64,000 nt of DNA from Siphonodentalium dalli (GCA_032622095.1 CP136061.1:218394373-218458372), one strand, 5' to 3'; counted from the stretch's first letter, positions 10,996 through 22,756 are shown. A program made the numbers and translations. The notes: a model not told the origin generated them from the letters alone.

Positions 10996-11135
10996 TGCTA
11001 GAGGAAGGTATTCGCTTGTCCAGTGATAGAGTTTTTTTAACTTGGAGAAGATTCAAACTCACTTGGAAATTATCATACTGATGTTTCCACTAAACTGCGT
11101 CTAGGTTGTAGTCGACATGTCGCTTAACCCTCTCG

Positions 11136-11159
11136 ACTTAATTATATGTTTCTCAGGCA
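11136..11159 (+). repeat. 24-bp inverted repeat with 14336-14359
   Basis: ACTTAATTATATG followed by TTTCTCAGGCA is an exact reverse complement of 14336-14359. The pair brackets the whole nested palindrome region. It may be the termini of a 3.2 kb element or two copies of one short repeat; no matching target duplication was found. Confidence 0.5.
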
Positions 11160-11368
11160 CCGCCGCCCCCTTAAAAATCCGCCGCTGGGAGCTTTTTATT
11201 CGACAACGAAAATAAAAAGTATATAAAGTGCCCGCTGCCTGCTACAAATGTGCACCGCGTATTCTGTTTATATCATGTGTGTAACTGCAGTAAGCTGGTC
11301 ATTGGGTAAGAGGGATAACTCTACTTCCAACTACTAACGCATATCGAACGCACCACCTCACAAACATG

Positions 11369-11673
11369 GGTTAGCGATTATCGCAATACGATAGGGGAAC
11401 ACTGTGTGCGTAACGTAACCATCAGAAGTATAACGTACTCTGATAACTTATCGCAAAATTCATGCTTCAAACATTTTAAACATGTCATATTCGGCTTCTT
11501 TTATTTTATTTTTATGAAAATGAATGATAAATGGGGTGATAAATATGTATATAACGACAAATAGAATCAAATTAGCCATTGCCCCGTGAAACTTAGGACA
11601 GGCAAGCTAGGTACAAACATTTTTGAAATATGAGTACGAACATTCACCTACCGTATTGCGATAATTGCCAACC
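11369..11673 (+). mobile_element. TIR element X, copy 1 (305 bp)
   Basis: Left end GGTTAGCGATTATCGCAATA and right end TATTGCGATAATTGCCAACC are inverted repeats of about 30 bp with few mismatches. The whole element recurs in reverse orientation, split, at 12363-13457. No ORF. A target duplication is not obvious. Confidence 0.65.
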
Positions 11674-12030
11674 AAAAACTTAGCGCTGCTAAATATTTGC
11701 GTGATTGAAAATGGACATTGATTCCATGGAGGATAATCAACATAGACACTTCCGACACAACACAATTTTATGAAGGATAATTCCGTTCATTGTGAATGTG
11801 ATGAGAGTTCCGTAATTTGGCATAAATGTCAGTGTTTCCAAACGAAACAGGGATGAGTTCGACCATGTATCGATGGAGCTGAATGTGGCTGAACTTGAAG
11901 TTGCGGACATATTTGGCCTCTTCTTCCAAATAAATATACGAAAAACCCAAGCACAGTAGTACAGATGGATTACCTGCACCTTCCGTTCACTTTTTATTTT
12001 ACATTAAAATTTCAATCCAAATCAAAACCA
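11674..12030. other. Unassigned stretch with open frames on the - strand
   Basis: Two overlapping - strand frames of 60-80 codons span 11737-11979, one beginning MGFSYIYLEEEAKYV. They overlap in different frames, have no recognised domain and no clear splice context, so neither is called a gene. Confidence 0.3.
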
Positions 12031-12507
12031 CAGTTGTTGGCCATTATATATAAGTAGTAGCCCTAGAGTAAGAATAATAGGAAAGTTGGGGAAACGGCAT
12101 GTTAAAAAATTTTTGTTAAATCCCACCCACCTCCCCTGTTGCACTCAAAATCTCATCAAAACGAATACGCTTCGGACATGAATAACTACGTATGCAAAAC
12201 TATCGAATATCGATAATCACACTTACCATACATTTCTTGAGAGGTATATCCAAAAAGCTACTTTTATCAGGTGAACATAATCAAAATCACGATAAAATTT
12301 GGCTCGACACAACATCATTAGCACGGAAATGTTAGGATCGACAACGCTTTCGAAAAGTCGGGTTGGCGATTACCACAATACGATAGGGGAACACTTTGAC
12401 GTTCGTACTCATATTTCACCAATTTTTGTACCTGGCTTACCTGTCCTAAGTTTCACGGGAAAATGGCTAATTTGATTCTATTTGTCATTTTATACATATT
12501 TATCACC

Positions 12508-13270
12508 GGCTTCTAGACGTTTCGTACCATGGTCGTTTCGTACCTGGACGTTTCGTACCATCTGGTCGTTTCGTACCATATTTTTTGGTCGTTTCGTACC
12601 GCATTGTTTGGTCGTTTCGTACCATGTAGAAAATCAATTGGTCGTTTCGTACCATGTAGAAAATCAATTGGTCGTTTCGTACCGTGTGTTGTACCATGTT
12701 GGGAATGGGGGAAAACAGTATTAATTTCATACTTTATTCTTTATTTTAAAATAACAATAACATATTAACATTATTTTACACAACAATATGGGACATGATA
12801 TTTGATATTAACAATCAGCCGACTCGACAGCAACGACAACAACTGTTGGCGCAAACAGTTTTGAACATTCCTTCAACAGACCACTGGTGGAGATGCCGCC
12901 ATTTTCGTAGTTACTCCACAAGCAGAATAGATGCGCCTGGTTCTCCCGATACTGGAGTCTTTGGTACCTTTTCATCTTTTTTTCACCAACCAACTTTATT
13001 GTCATGTCTGTCGTTGCTGATTCCTTCTTGAGCATTGGAACCAGGCAGGATGTAATATGGGATGTTTGTTGCCTTGTTTTTGTATTGGATGCGTCTGTGC
13101 CATCCCTCCGTGTCGTTGTTTGTTCGGATGGAGCGCCCGTAGACGCACCACGATGGTACGAAACGACCAAAGAATGCGGTATGAAACGACCAAACAATAT
13201 GGTACGAAACGACCAGATGGTACGAAACGACCAAGTACGAAACGACCATGGTACGAAACGTCCTGTACCC
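12508..13270. mobile_element. Foldback-like element with TIRs built from GTTTCGTACC units
   Basis: The left TIR (about 12515-12624, with extra units to 12682) carries eight copies of GTTTCGTACC spaced 14-30 bp. The right TIR (13153-13264) carries six copies in inverse orientation, mostly as GGTACGAAACGACC. Unit spacing and the linker bases match between the TIRs. Flanks are TTATCACC (12500-12507) and TTATCATCC (13271-13279), a probable 8-9 bp target duplication. Comparison with X copy 1 shows where it entered. Long TIRs made of tandem subrepeats are known from foldback elements, and 8-9 bp duplications fit foldback or Mutator-like transposases; the class is inferred. Confidence 0.72.
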
Positions 13271-13287
13271 TTATCATCCCCATTCAT
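12808..13287 (-). other. 159-codon open frame spanning the inside of the foldback-like element
   Basis: The frame starts just outside the right TIR, reads the GTTTCGTACC array as a repetitive RFVPWSFRT-like peptide, and continues through the unique centre (about 100 codons) to a stop at 12808. TTTATT motifs (AATAAA on this strand) follow at about 12733-12745. There is no recognised domain. It could be captured host sequence or chance; the repetitive N-terminus argues against a normal protein. Confidence 0.2.
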
Positions 13288-13955
13288 TACTCATTTTCAT
13301 AAAAATAAAATAAAAGAAGCTGAAGATGGCATGTTTAAAATGTTTGAAGCATGAATTTGGCGATAAGCGTCATAAGTTATCAGAGTACGTTATACTTGTG
13401 ATAGTTACGTTACGCACTCGGTGTTCCCCTATCGTATTGTGGTAAGCGCCAACCCGACTTTTCAAAAGAGTTATCGATCCTAACATTTCCGTGCTAATGA
13501 TGTTGTGTCGAGCCAAATTTTATCGTGATTTTGATTATGTTCACCTGATAAAAGTTGCTTTTCTGGATATACCTCTCAAGAAATGTATGGTAAGTGTGAT
13601 TATCGATATTCGATAGTTTTGCATACGTAGTTATTCATGTCCGAAGCGTATTCGTTTTGACGAGATTTCGAGTGCAACAGGGGAGGTGGGTGGGTTTAAA
13701 AAAAAAATTTAACATGTTGTTTCCCAACTTTCATATTATTCTTACTCTAGGGCTACTAGCCTACTACTTATATATAATGGCCAACAACTGTGATCAAAAC
13801 AGCCAGTCATATTTTAATTTACCCCCAAATTTCAAGGGTTTTCAATCTGCAAACATGAAAGTTTGTAAACTACAAGTTCTTCTCGTTCCTACAGGAAGCT
13901 CAATATGATGTCAAATATATCTCCATGCTGTATATTAAAAACTAGTTTTAAATTC

Positions 13956-14090
13956 TACTACATGCAGTACATGTATGGCAAATTGATATTAATAACATTG
14001 ACTGAACTGAATATTTTAAATATCACTCAAATAATTCAGTTCAGTCAATGTTATTAATATCAATTTGCCATACATGTACTGCATGTAGTA
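13956..14090. repeat. Perfect inverted repeat, 57-bp arms, 21-nt loop
   Basis: Arm 13956-14012 is exactly complementary to 14034-14090 (TACTACATGCAGTACATG... outward ends). A perfect stem of this length would fold as DNA cruciform or RNA hairpin. No second copy was seen in the window. Confidence 0.9.
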
Positions 14091-14199
14091 TATTATATAT
14101 CATTTTTTTCATCCACCTATGAAGGGAGACACATTTTGGCATCTTGAATCTTGAACAGGCATCTCGTAGCGCACCTCCCAATATAAAATTTGTTGTAAA

Positions 14200-14325
14200 A
14201 AGTCACGTATAAAAACCTGCGCCCTGCAAAATTTTCCCCATAAAAATTAAGACATAAAAACCTGCCTCCCGGTAAATTTTGGTCTAAAATAATAAAAATA
14301 AATACCTGCCTCCCCCCTTGTTTTT
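14200..14325 (+). repeat. Short tandem repeat, three ~50-bp units
   Basis: ATAAAAACCTGC (or ATAAATACCTGC) followed by G/C-rich CCTCCC text and AAATTTT recurs three times with indels. Confidence 0.6.
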
Positions 14326-14335
14326 AAAATAAAAG

Positions 14336-14359
14336 TGCCTGAGAAACATATAATTAAGT
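14336..14359 (-). repeat. 24-bp inverted repeat partner of 11136-11159
   Basis: Exact reverse complement of 11136-11159, containing TGCCTGAGAAACATATAATT. Confidence 0.5.
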
Positions 14360-14631
14360 TAATGTTGCCTTATAGAAATTTCAAGTTAAGAGCCTCTGTG
14401 GTGCATATTTTATTATATTTATATTTATTATATATATGGGTGAAGCCAGCAAACTTTTTTCTCTCTAAGGATGCAGTGAAATTTATAAAACACCTGAAAT
14501 CATCAACCATATTTGATATGGAAAATCTATGAGTGATTCAGAATTCAGATTTGACTAAATGGGGGGACCAGTCATGAATGGAATGAGCTTGGGTACTTAA
14601 CACTCTTCCCTCCGTTTAATGTACTGCCTGG

Positions 14632-15104
14632 TTAAAGGTACTCAATCCGAACAGAGGGTCTCCAACAACAACAATCCGATCAGAGGGTCCTATATTACTA
14701 TTTCTTTGGCTTTGGGGGTAAAAAATATTTTATTCGAGTCGAGGAACCCATCAAACAAAGCTCAGAGTTAATAGATATTGGTTTTTGAAATTTGTTATGT
14801 TCTCGAGATGAGTACTAATAATTGCCGTCAATTTCGTATCCTGCTCGAGATGTGTACACCAAAACAATATTCAAACAGACAAGGATGGATAACTCTAAAA
14901 TCAAGTGGTAATAATAACGCAATTTTGACTGAGTTCTGGGCCAGAAAGTATTCCCGATAATGAAAAATAATAGATTTCTAAAATCGATATCTAACAAATC
15001 TGAGCTTTGATGGGTGACTTCCTCGACTCGAATAAAATATTTTTGACCCCCGAAGCCATTGAAATAGTAATTGAGAAGAGTTTTATCGGATTGAGTACCT
15101 TTAA
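14632..15104 (+). mobile_element. TTAA-flanked MITE family J, full copy 1
   Basis: Ends TTAAAGGTACTCAATCCGA and TCGGATTGAGTACCTTTAA, i.e. TTAA plus a 15-bp perfect inverted repeat. Internal marks: GGATGGATAACTCTAAAATC, GATATCTAACAAATC and CTCGACTCGAATAAAATATT. A second full copy lies inverted at 22269-22756, and partial or diverged ones lie at 15395, 18073, 20767, 33305 and 48850. No ORF. Confidence 0.8.
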
Positions 15105-15394
15105 GGGATGCACTTTTGGTTTGTTGGGAACTCGTCGCTGGACAGCTTCATAACAGATGAATTACCCATGTCTTAGTGATCTGTGGTATGGGTCTTTCAT
15201 CATGATATAAAGCACAATCCAATTGGTTGGACAGACATGGTAAACATTTGTGCATACTTTACATTGACTCCCCTACAAGATATAAACACCTCAAAAACAG
15301 TTTGTATTTCTCCCCTCATTGGAAATACAGGAGGGATCCCACATTTTTTTAGGTGTTTATGTGCAAATTCCAAAATTATTGTATATTTGAATTA

Positions 15395-15716
15395 AGTAGA
15401 TACTCGGAAGCCGGCAAACATGTAAATGTAAACAGTTGGACCAAATTGTGGATGAAGATGAATAACTCTAAAATCAGGTGGCTTTTTTGTGTCAGATATT
15501 TGATAAACCGGCAAAATTTTGTTGAACAAAATGTTGATAAATAATAGGTTTTGTGCAATTTTATACTTAGTTGACTGTGGTTAGCATTATTTTTGGGCAA
15601 TTAATCGATTCTGATAGCTGAAGCCTCATTTCAAAAAAGTTTGTTGTTGGAATCTGATGATATATATGGGGACCATCAAATCCGATTGAGTATCTTTAAA
15701 GTGGTTATTTTCATAA
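15395..15716 (-). mobile_element. Family J copy, inverted, left part missing
   Basis: Reverse complement of the 48850-49307 variant: GATTCTGATAGCTGAAG, TTAGTTGACTGTGGTTAGCA and AATCCGATTGAGTATCTTTA at the right end. Confidence 0.7.
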
Positions 15717-15910
15717 ACTTTATATCCAAATTGGCAGCACGCAACTTCATTCTTATATATATATATTATATGCAGCGACTCTCACGAGAGGAATCTTTGC
15801 CATTTGTTTATCAGCGAAAATTTGTCCCGAATTAAGGACCAGTGTTTACAATTTTCTGAATCTTCAGACATTAATTGTATTTTCTTAAATGGTATGGTTG
15901 GCATGGCTGA
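15695..15910 (+). repeat. Family B copy
   Basis: Collinear with 17690-17925 (AAACTTTATATCCAAATTGG, GACTCTC, CCGAATTAAG, GGCTGAAATTTT), joined directly to the family J copy on its left. Confidence 0.6.
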
Positions 15911-16264
15911 AATTTTTGGTAATATTAGTTCAATCATAATGCTGCTACATTTGTTCATTGGGCAAAGTGCATGTGTACTCGCTTGTAAGTTTGGTTCACT
16001 GAAATAAGTACATTATATATAGTGCGCTTGTCGTTAGTGACAACCAATGGTTATATAATCTGGCGTAGAATGTTGATGGAATCAACAACTTGCATAAAAA
16101 CCACATATTTCTCTCAGTAACCATGACAGGATATCACAAAGTATTGCCATTTGCCAACTCTTAGTCTTTATTTATAATTACACTATTTCGATACAGCAGT
16201 TGTTCAGATTGCTTGGCAAAATTGTTGCAGAATTGCTGGTTGCAGTGAAATAAGATGGCTACCA
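15911..16264. other. No feature seen
   Basis: AT-rich, no supportable ORF or recurrent block. Confidence 0.5.
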
Positions 16265-16385
16265 CATACTTTTAAAAGGACTTTAAAGGGATCCAAGGCA
16301 CTCGGAGTGGGCAAATGTGCAAAATATATATCAGTGTGTAAACATCACCAACAAGAAGAACGTCATTATGGATAAATAGATGAAC
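16265..16385 (+). repeat. Family A fragment
   Basis: AAAGGGATCCAAGGCACTC, GTGGGCAAATGTGC and AACATCACCAAC match the left third of copy 1 at 1137. Confidence 0.65.
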
Positions 16386-16582
16386 CCACTTCGAAAGCCA
16401 GGAGTCCCTTTAAATCAGACCCTCGATTTTCAAACTTGTTACTCTAGGATGCAATTTTGATGTGATCACTCTCACTTCACCAACAGCTCAATTTGGTTAC
16501 TTACATTGCCCTCTCAAAACTTGTCTCATATTGTCGCTCTATGTGCAGGTTGTAGTGATAAAAATGTTGATAATACAATAGC

Positions 16583-16760
16583 TGACCCAATTAGCTCAGT
16601 TGGTAAGGTGCATAACACATTAGGTGAAGATCGGCCTTCCAGCAATGTCAAAGCTGGTTTGAATTCGATAAGCGCGGATTTGTAATCCACACACATAGAG
16701 GCCCCTGGTAACCTGATGTGTGTATCTGGGCTTGTTCCATCAGTTGCTTGACAGGGATCC
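16583..16760 (+). mobile_element. tRNA-derived SINE
   Basis: The head has an A-box TTAGCTCAGTTGG (16591-16603) and a B-box GGTTTGAATTC (16656-16666), the internal RNA polymerase III promoter of tRNA genes. It does not fold as a tRNA because the A-B spacing is too long. Downstream AAGCGCGGATTTGTAATCC is shared with the head-plus-tail copy at 61890-62050 (AAGCACGGATTTGTGGCCC), which marks a SINE family rather than a tRNA gene. Confidence 0.65.
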
Positions 16761-17644
16761 TCTAGCTTCCACATCCATTAGAGTTATTTTCTGGTGAAAT
16801 AATCCTATGTGCGGTCTTTCCTCCACCTACAAAGCAATGATAAACCCCAATAACCGAACCACAACAGAATCAACCATTATGAACACTCCAGGTTTCACCA
16901 TACCTGCATCACCATGAGTCCATGATATCTACCACGTACACCATACCTACCTCCTGGTGTTTGTTTGGACGTACTGTGTACTGTCTGGGTTTGTAAATGT
17001 GACCTTAACTGTCGCAGCGAGACAGAATTACTTTATTAAATCCCGATTCTTCATTTAATTTTGGTTCCATTGGTATCTCATTGGCGCCCGCTGCGTTAGA
17101 TTATCTAAGAGCATACTTCTCAACAGGTGTGCCATTAGTTTGGAGTAGTGAAAGTTGATCAATTACCTTGCCGCGGGAGATGTTGTAATAGGCGGAGGAG
17201 CAAGTTGTCGGTGTATATTAATTTCCCACTGTTGATGAGCCCATCAAATTTTAATAGGGAAAAAAGCTTCTCCGGTTATGAGTAAAAAACACATTTACTG
17301 AAAAAAGTCAGGACTGTGTTCTGACTTGATGGTAACTGCATTACACTTATACTCAAATCGAGTCGGTGTTTATTCCATTTAAAAAGGGTGGTGATATGTA
17401 TGAAACCTTTCGGTGGTTTCGGCCTAGGAACCAATCCAACCCCAATGGGGTGCAAATGAAATATTCCGGACTTGCTGTTTCAGTATGGTAAAGGTTTTTG
17501 AATGAAAGTTGCACCACCTGAACGGAGAACCACTAGACAGGTAGCTGATTGGCACTACATTCAGACGGTCTGAAACTAGAGCGAAATTGTCCGATACACC
17601 GGAGAATGACCTCCAGCTCGCTTGTGGGTGCATGTATATAGTTA
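16761..17644. other. Unassigned; possible SINE tail and a - strand open frame
   Basis: The first 250 bp may belong to the SINE body. At 17424-17660 a 78-codon - strand frame (MFNITLTIYMHPQASWRSF...) overlaps a short hairpin, GAAACCTTTCGGTGGTTTC (17401-17419). No domain recognised. Confidence 0.3.
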
Positions 17645-17925
17645 AAGTGATGTTAAACACTCCAGTAGGGTGATCAATTTTTTAAATGGAGAATATCTTA
17701 CTCAAAAGTAGTTATTTTTACAAATATCATATCCAAATTGACAACACACACCGTCATTCTTATATATTAATTAAATGCAATGACTCTCGATGGCGAAATT
17801 GTTTTCGTTAAGTTTATCACCAATAGTTGCGTCCCGATTCGAGAAGTAAATAATTACAATTGAGTGTAGTTCGGACGATGTTTTCTATGGAGTGGTACGG
17901 TCGATTTGCTTGAAATTTTCGGCGA
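17645..17925 (+). repeat. Family B copy, inverted relative to 1690-1980
   Basis: Carries GTGATGTTAAACACTCC..GTAGGGTGATCA, GACTCTCGATGGCGAAATTG and GACGATGTTTTCTATGGAGT, the reverse complement of the blocks at 1690-1980. Confidence 0.7.
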
Positions 17926-18072
17926 TGCTACATTCCCCCAGTTGGCATAGCGCCTGAATACTAACATCAGTTTCACACAACACACCTGGATAAGTCCATA
18001 CATAATATGTCTTTAGGCCTAATGGTGTATCATAATTGCCGAAAACATCCAATTGTGCTACGAAAACGGCAT

Positions 18073-18480
18073 CTTAAAGGCACACATCCGATTCAATGGT
18101 CCCCGGTCCCCGTATCAGCAGATGCCAACAACAACATTTGTTCAAATGAGGCTTCAGTTATCAGAAATGAATAATTACCAAAACATAATGCCACCCACTG
18201 TCAACTATAGTATAAAATTTCACAAAACGTGTTCTATAGCAACATTTTGTTCAAGGCAAATTGGTGCATGTATCGAGAGCAGTCGACTCGTCAAATAACT
18301 GCTAGGCCGTCAAATATTCCAGGTGGTGAAAAATAACAGATTTCAAAAATCGATATCTAATAATTTTTCTCTTAACTTGGGTGGGTGCAGAGGGTTCCTC
18401 GACTCGAATAAAATATTTTTCAAGTCCAAAGTCAACGAAATAGTAATTTAGGAGCGTTATTTCGGATATTGTTTCTTTAA
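18073..18480 (+). mobile_element. Family J copy, diverged
   Basis: TTAA at both limits (18073-18076, 18477-18480), with CTCGACTCGAATAAAATATT, ATCGATATCTAATAA and AACTATAGTATAAAATT shared with the other copies. The TIR is eroded. Confidence 0.7.
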
Positions 18481-20766
18481 ATACAACAACTGGATATAAT
18501 GTGTTTTCAACTTTACATGGAACGGATTCGACTTAAGGCATTAAAGGTACGGTTGGCCTTGGCGGTGGGTATCCTGTGAAAATATTTCCACCCGTCAAAA
18601 ACCGCCACAAACAGAAAGAACAACAAAATGTAGACATACTTTGTCCGTATACAAATAAGAAATATCGCATAAACAGTATGTTATTGTCAACTGTTTGACC
18701 ATTGTTATGTAAACAATTTTCTGGTGTTTGTTTATATTATGATGGTAAACATAAAGAGCGTTCTTTGTTGGTTAATTCCTGATGTGGAACGAATAAAGAG
18801 CGTTTATGCCATTTGTGTGTGATTGGCCAGCAGCATTGTGCTGTCTTCTGTAACACAATCAGGCTCTTGCTTAGGTAAAATATAGTAAATCTTTATGATA
18901 ACATGCTGTTTACGCGATGGTCATGGTATATATGAACGAAACTGTGTGCGTGTTAGTGTTTTTCTGTTTAAGGTGATTGGAACAAATATGAATATTTTCG
19001 ACAACTAAGGCCTCACATGTCTTTAACCTTATATTAGTCATTTCCGAAATCATCATAACATCCCGTCGACTGCCCCAATCACGCGAGAGTGTGATACTTT
19101 ACTTTACAGACTATATCATTGCCAGAGATATATATCTCGATCCCCATTTATGGTATTTAGGAATTATAATGTCCATCTTTAAAATAGTGGGACCAGCAAC
19201 AACCATTTAGAAACCAGTGAATAGTAATGAATTGGTTTATTGCCCGCACTGAGGTCAAGGTAATTGCCACAGCATGTCGGGCATTTGTGAATCAGTCAGC
19301 TTTAAGGTGGAGATGCACGTACGTTTTGCATAAATACAGCCAAATATGGCAAGATATTTTCAGCAAAGAATTTCTCTGGATCTATCTAGCGAAAAATCGT
19401 GAATTCAACATATCATCGTCTTCATTGTTTGCAGAAGGTGATCAATTATTAAGAGGTGACAAAACAATGGATTTTAATACATTTGAGTGGTTGAAAATAT
19501 TATTTTATTTGTTGTCCCTATCGGTACCAAGAACTGCTAGAATAATTAATAATTTCACACAACACTCCAATCACCAAACATCTTATTGTCTTGGCTCCAT
19601 GAGAGGAGGCTTCATTTGTATCATTATTTGGAGTTAGATTTGTAATTGCATAATATAATGTCGTACCCCCAAAAATTATAATGAAGAATAAAGCAGTCAC
19701 AAATATTCCAGCCCAATGAAAACAAATGTTGATAAATAGAGTGGTCCACTCAAGCAGGACAAAATCAACTGGAAATTAGGCCACAGTGTTTAGAGATATG
19801 GTGATCAGCTTGAACTTGGTTATGAAGCCATGACCCAGAACTCAACTCAGCCCAATTTTTCATTGAACGATATGAAAACTCTCAAATATTGAAAATTATT
19901 TGTGGGTGGTTGTCTTTCTACGTGAAAATAATCATAAAATTTCACGAATCAAGGAAAATGAAGTCTCCTCTCATGATCTTCAGATATCATATCATGGATA
20001 TATGGACTGCACTTTTGAAACAAATCCAATTTACAGAAGTTCTTGGTACCTGAAAACGGTGAAATCTGAAATATATTCCATGCTATAAAAGTGAAGTAAA
20101 TGAGTTTATAATCTGTTATAATAGCCAATTGTTCGATGGCTCTTAAATACTATATCACAATAATCGCTTGTACCAAATTTCACAAATAAATTCCTGACAG
20201 ATTTTGATAAAATCCATTTAGAAATACCAGGAAATTTTGGCCAAACGTGCATCTGACCCTTAAAGCTGTTCATTTTGAGCATTTCTGGTACCCCGTTTTC
20301 CGTCAGTGACTCAGCCATAAAATTATCGCTAATTTTAATATTTTCTATACGAGTGAACAATGTTTTCGCGTCAGAAGTTGATACTTTGCCAGGTTAGAAT
20401 AATCATTGTAATTTATTGGGTAATATAAAAGGGGCAATCATACTAAAGTCGCCATTAAAGAGGACGAACAGCTGATGAAACCTGTTTGTAAACCATAGGT
20501 GTGCTGAGTGTAAAATGTGATCACACACACGTATTTACGAACTGCCCATAAAAGTTTGCTTTCGACGAGAGTTGTTTATACTTTGGACCAGCCAGGTAAC
20601 GTTGATGAGTCGACGCCACTGCAAGGTTGGACGGTTAAATCAATCTTAGAATGTATGCACTTTTCTTGTATATATAAACACATCGTTAACCAATCTGATT
20701 CAGAATAATAGTACATGGAATTGGGTTTCGTCTTTCGACGTTAATATGACGCAATAGCGGTAGTTA
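18481..20766. other. Unassigned 2.3 kb
   Basis: No repeat recurring elsewhere in the window was noticed except short AT-rich phrases. One 136-codon + frame (19227-19637, starting MNWFIARTEV) is long for this composition but has no recognisable domain, no signal peptide and a hydrophobic, low-complexity end; it is not called. Confidence 0.35.
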
Positions 20767-21062
20767 TTAAAGGTAGTCAATCCGATTCCAACAACAACAA
20801 CAACATTTTTTTAAATGCCGCTTCAGCTATATTAGAATCGATTAATTGATCAAAAATAATGCTAACCAGTCAACTATAGTATAAAATTGCCAGAAACATG
20901 TTATTTATCAACATGTTGTTCGAAGAAATTTTGCCTTATTATGAACACAAAGCCTCTTGATTTTAGAGTTATCCATCTTCATCCGCAATTTGGTCTGAGA
21001 CCGGTGGCTCGTAGACTTTTTACTGGACCACTAATAATAGATTTCAAAAATCGATATCTAAT
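20767..21062 (+). mobile_element. Family J copy, right end missing
   Basis: TTAAAGGTAGTCAATCCGAT at the left, then GAATCGATTAATTG, CCAGTCAACTATAGTATAAA and TTGATTTTAGAGTTATCCAT. Stops after AATCGATATCTAATAA. Confidence 0.7.
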
Positions 21063-22268
21063 AAAATATTGATGCTTAAAAATATGATGCCTGCAGGAAT
21101 GAGAACATTAACCAATGTAACCTATTGTTTTCGGCACCAGGTACATTTGAAGACATTCAAAAACATCAACAACAACGTTGAGACCAATATTTCCCTATCC
21201 ATATCTTGGGTCGCCGGTCAATATATATCTTGGATGTGTTCATACATACATACTACGTTATGCAAGTAAATTTGTCTTATGCCGTGCATGTGCATGTGTG
21301 CTGCTTTGACATCTACTTGACGTGTAACGCGTTTCGCTGTTACCACCATGCCACCCGTTTATATAGATGCCGCCATGTATACCCCATCCCGATGTCCATC
21401 CCGCTGCCCGTACACATATACGCACCATCCTTCGAACCCCCTCCCTGTATATAGGGCAGTACAAGGGATGTAGCAGCGGATAGCGCTAAAACCCATTATT
21501 TTGTGGCAACACCCTTCGTCGATTATCCTGGGGTCTCGAGAATAACTGGAGTGCCGACATGTGCCATGCAATATTAATTAATATGCAACGGACCTTTAAT
21601 GATTATATTATAAGAAGGAACTCAATTCAACTTGTTTTCATTATCACTTGAATTCCAAATCACGTTGGTGGCAAGGAAGTTGGCACATGCACATACACCG
21701 GATCGTGAGTCACACACATAAAGTGTGTTATCGGTCACGAAGAAAATTAGTGCGGAACTTTCTTCTTACTTTCTGATTACAAATGCTATTTATCTAACTG
21801 TTAACGCAATCAGAAAACTAGTCAGATTTGGCAAACGGTGGTGTTGTCTTTGTGTTGTGTATATACGTTGCGCATATCAAATATTTTCTCCGCATTATTT
21901 CGCGTTTGGAATTTGTGCCAGAATGAGAAATAGTTGAAAGTATACATATGCATGCATAGGGGCGTTCAGGTCAGTGAATTCGAAACCTCTTCTTCGCCGA
22001 CTGTTCGTATCATTTCGTCTTATAGTCAACCAGCATCTCGTGCATGCATTTACATACGTCGTTATAGAAAAAGCCTAAGTTTGTATTGGATGAATCCAAA
22101 TCCATTGCCACTCGATCTGAATGATCATCGATATGGTGGTCTATGCCAGTTGACTAGCTGCTGTGGTGGGTTTCATGCATTAATTACCACGTGGCCATGC
22201 ACACATACATGTAACGCCCGTTTATGGTATCTATGAAAAACTGCAGATGTGCAGAATATTTACCAAAA
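21063..22268. other. No feature seen
   Basis: Mixed sequence; slightly more GC-rich around 21290-21560. No supportable gene. Confidence 0.45.
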
Positions 22269-22756
22269 TTAAAGGTACTCAATCCGATAAAACTCCTCTC
22301 AATTACTATTTCAATGGCTTCGGGAGTCAAAAATATTTGATTCGAGTCGAGAAAGTCACCAATCAAAGCTCAGATTTGTTAGATATCGATTTTAGAAATC
22401 TATTGTTTTTCATTATCGGGAATACTTTCTGGCCCAGATCTCAGTCAAAATTGCGTTATTATTACCACTTGATTTTAGAGTTATCCATCCTTGTCTGTTT
22501 GAATAGAGTTTTGGTGTACAAATCTCGAGCAGGAAACGAAATTGACGGCAATTATTAGTACTCATCTCGAGAACATCAGAATTTTCAAAAATCAATATCT
22601 AATAACTCTGAGCTTTGTTTGATGGGTTCCTCGACTCGAATCAAATATTTTTTACCACCAAAGCCAAAGAAATAGTAATATAGTACCCTCTGATCGGATT
22701 GTTGTTGTTGGAATCTGTTGAGATGGGGACCCTCTGGTCGGATTGAGTACCTTTAA
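22269..22756 (-). mobile_element. TTAA-flanked MITE family J, full copy 2 (inverted)
   Basis: TTAAAGGTACTCAATCCGAT at the left and ATCGGATTGAGTACC-type TTTAA at the right, internal text the reverse complement of copy 1. TTAA at 22269-22272 and 22753-22756. Confidence 0.8.

Larger units (their letters stand above)
12031..13790. mobile_element. Large palindromic element: ~380-bp arms around a second copy of element X
   Basis: Left arm 12031-12412 and right arm about 13414-13790 are inverted copies with scattered differences only, from CAGTTGTTGGCCATTATATA inward to the X end GGTTGGCGATTACCACAATA and GATAGGGGAACAC. Between them lie the two halves of X (reverse of copy 1), separated by the 12508-13270 insertion. 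No transposase was recognised. Confidence 0.75.

Noticed and set aside
10651-11001. 116-codon + ORF
   Set aside because: Spans two copies of the GAGTTATGGCCCTTAGTT repeat; no protein features.
11737-11979. Overlapping - strand ORFs as an exon
   Set aside because: Two frames are open over the same DNA, so at least one is chance; no splice or domain support for either.
16583-16670. tRNA gene
   Set aside because: A- and B-boxes are present, but the cloverleaf arms do not pair, the spacing is too long, and a second copy with the same tail shows a SINE.
19227-19637. 136-codon + ORF
   Set aside because: Longest frame in a repeat-free stretch, but no domain, no homologous look, AT-driven residues; near the length expected by chance for the best of many frames.
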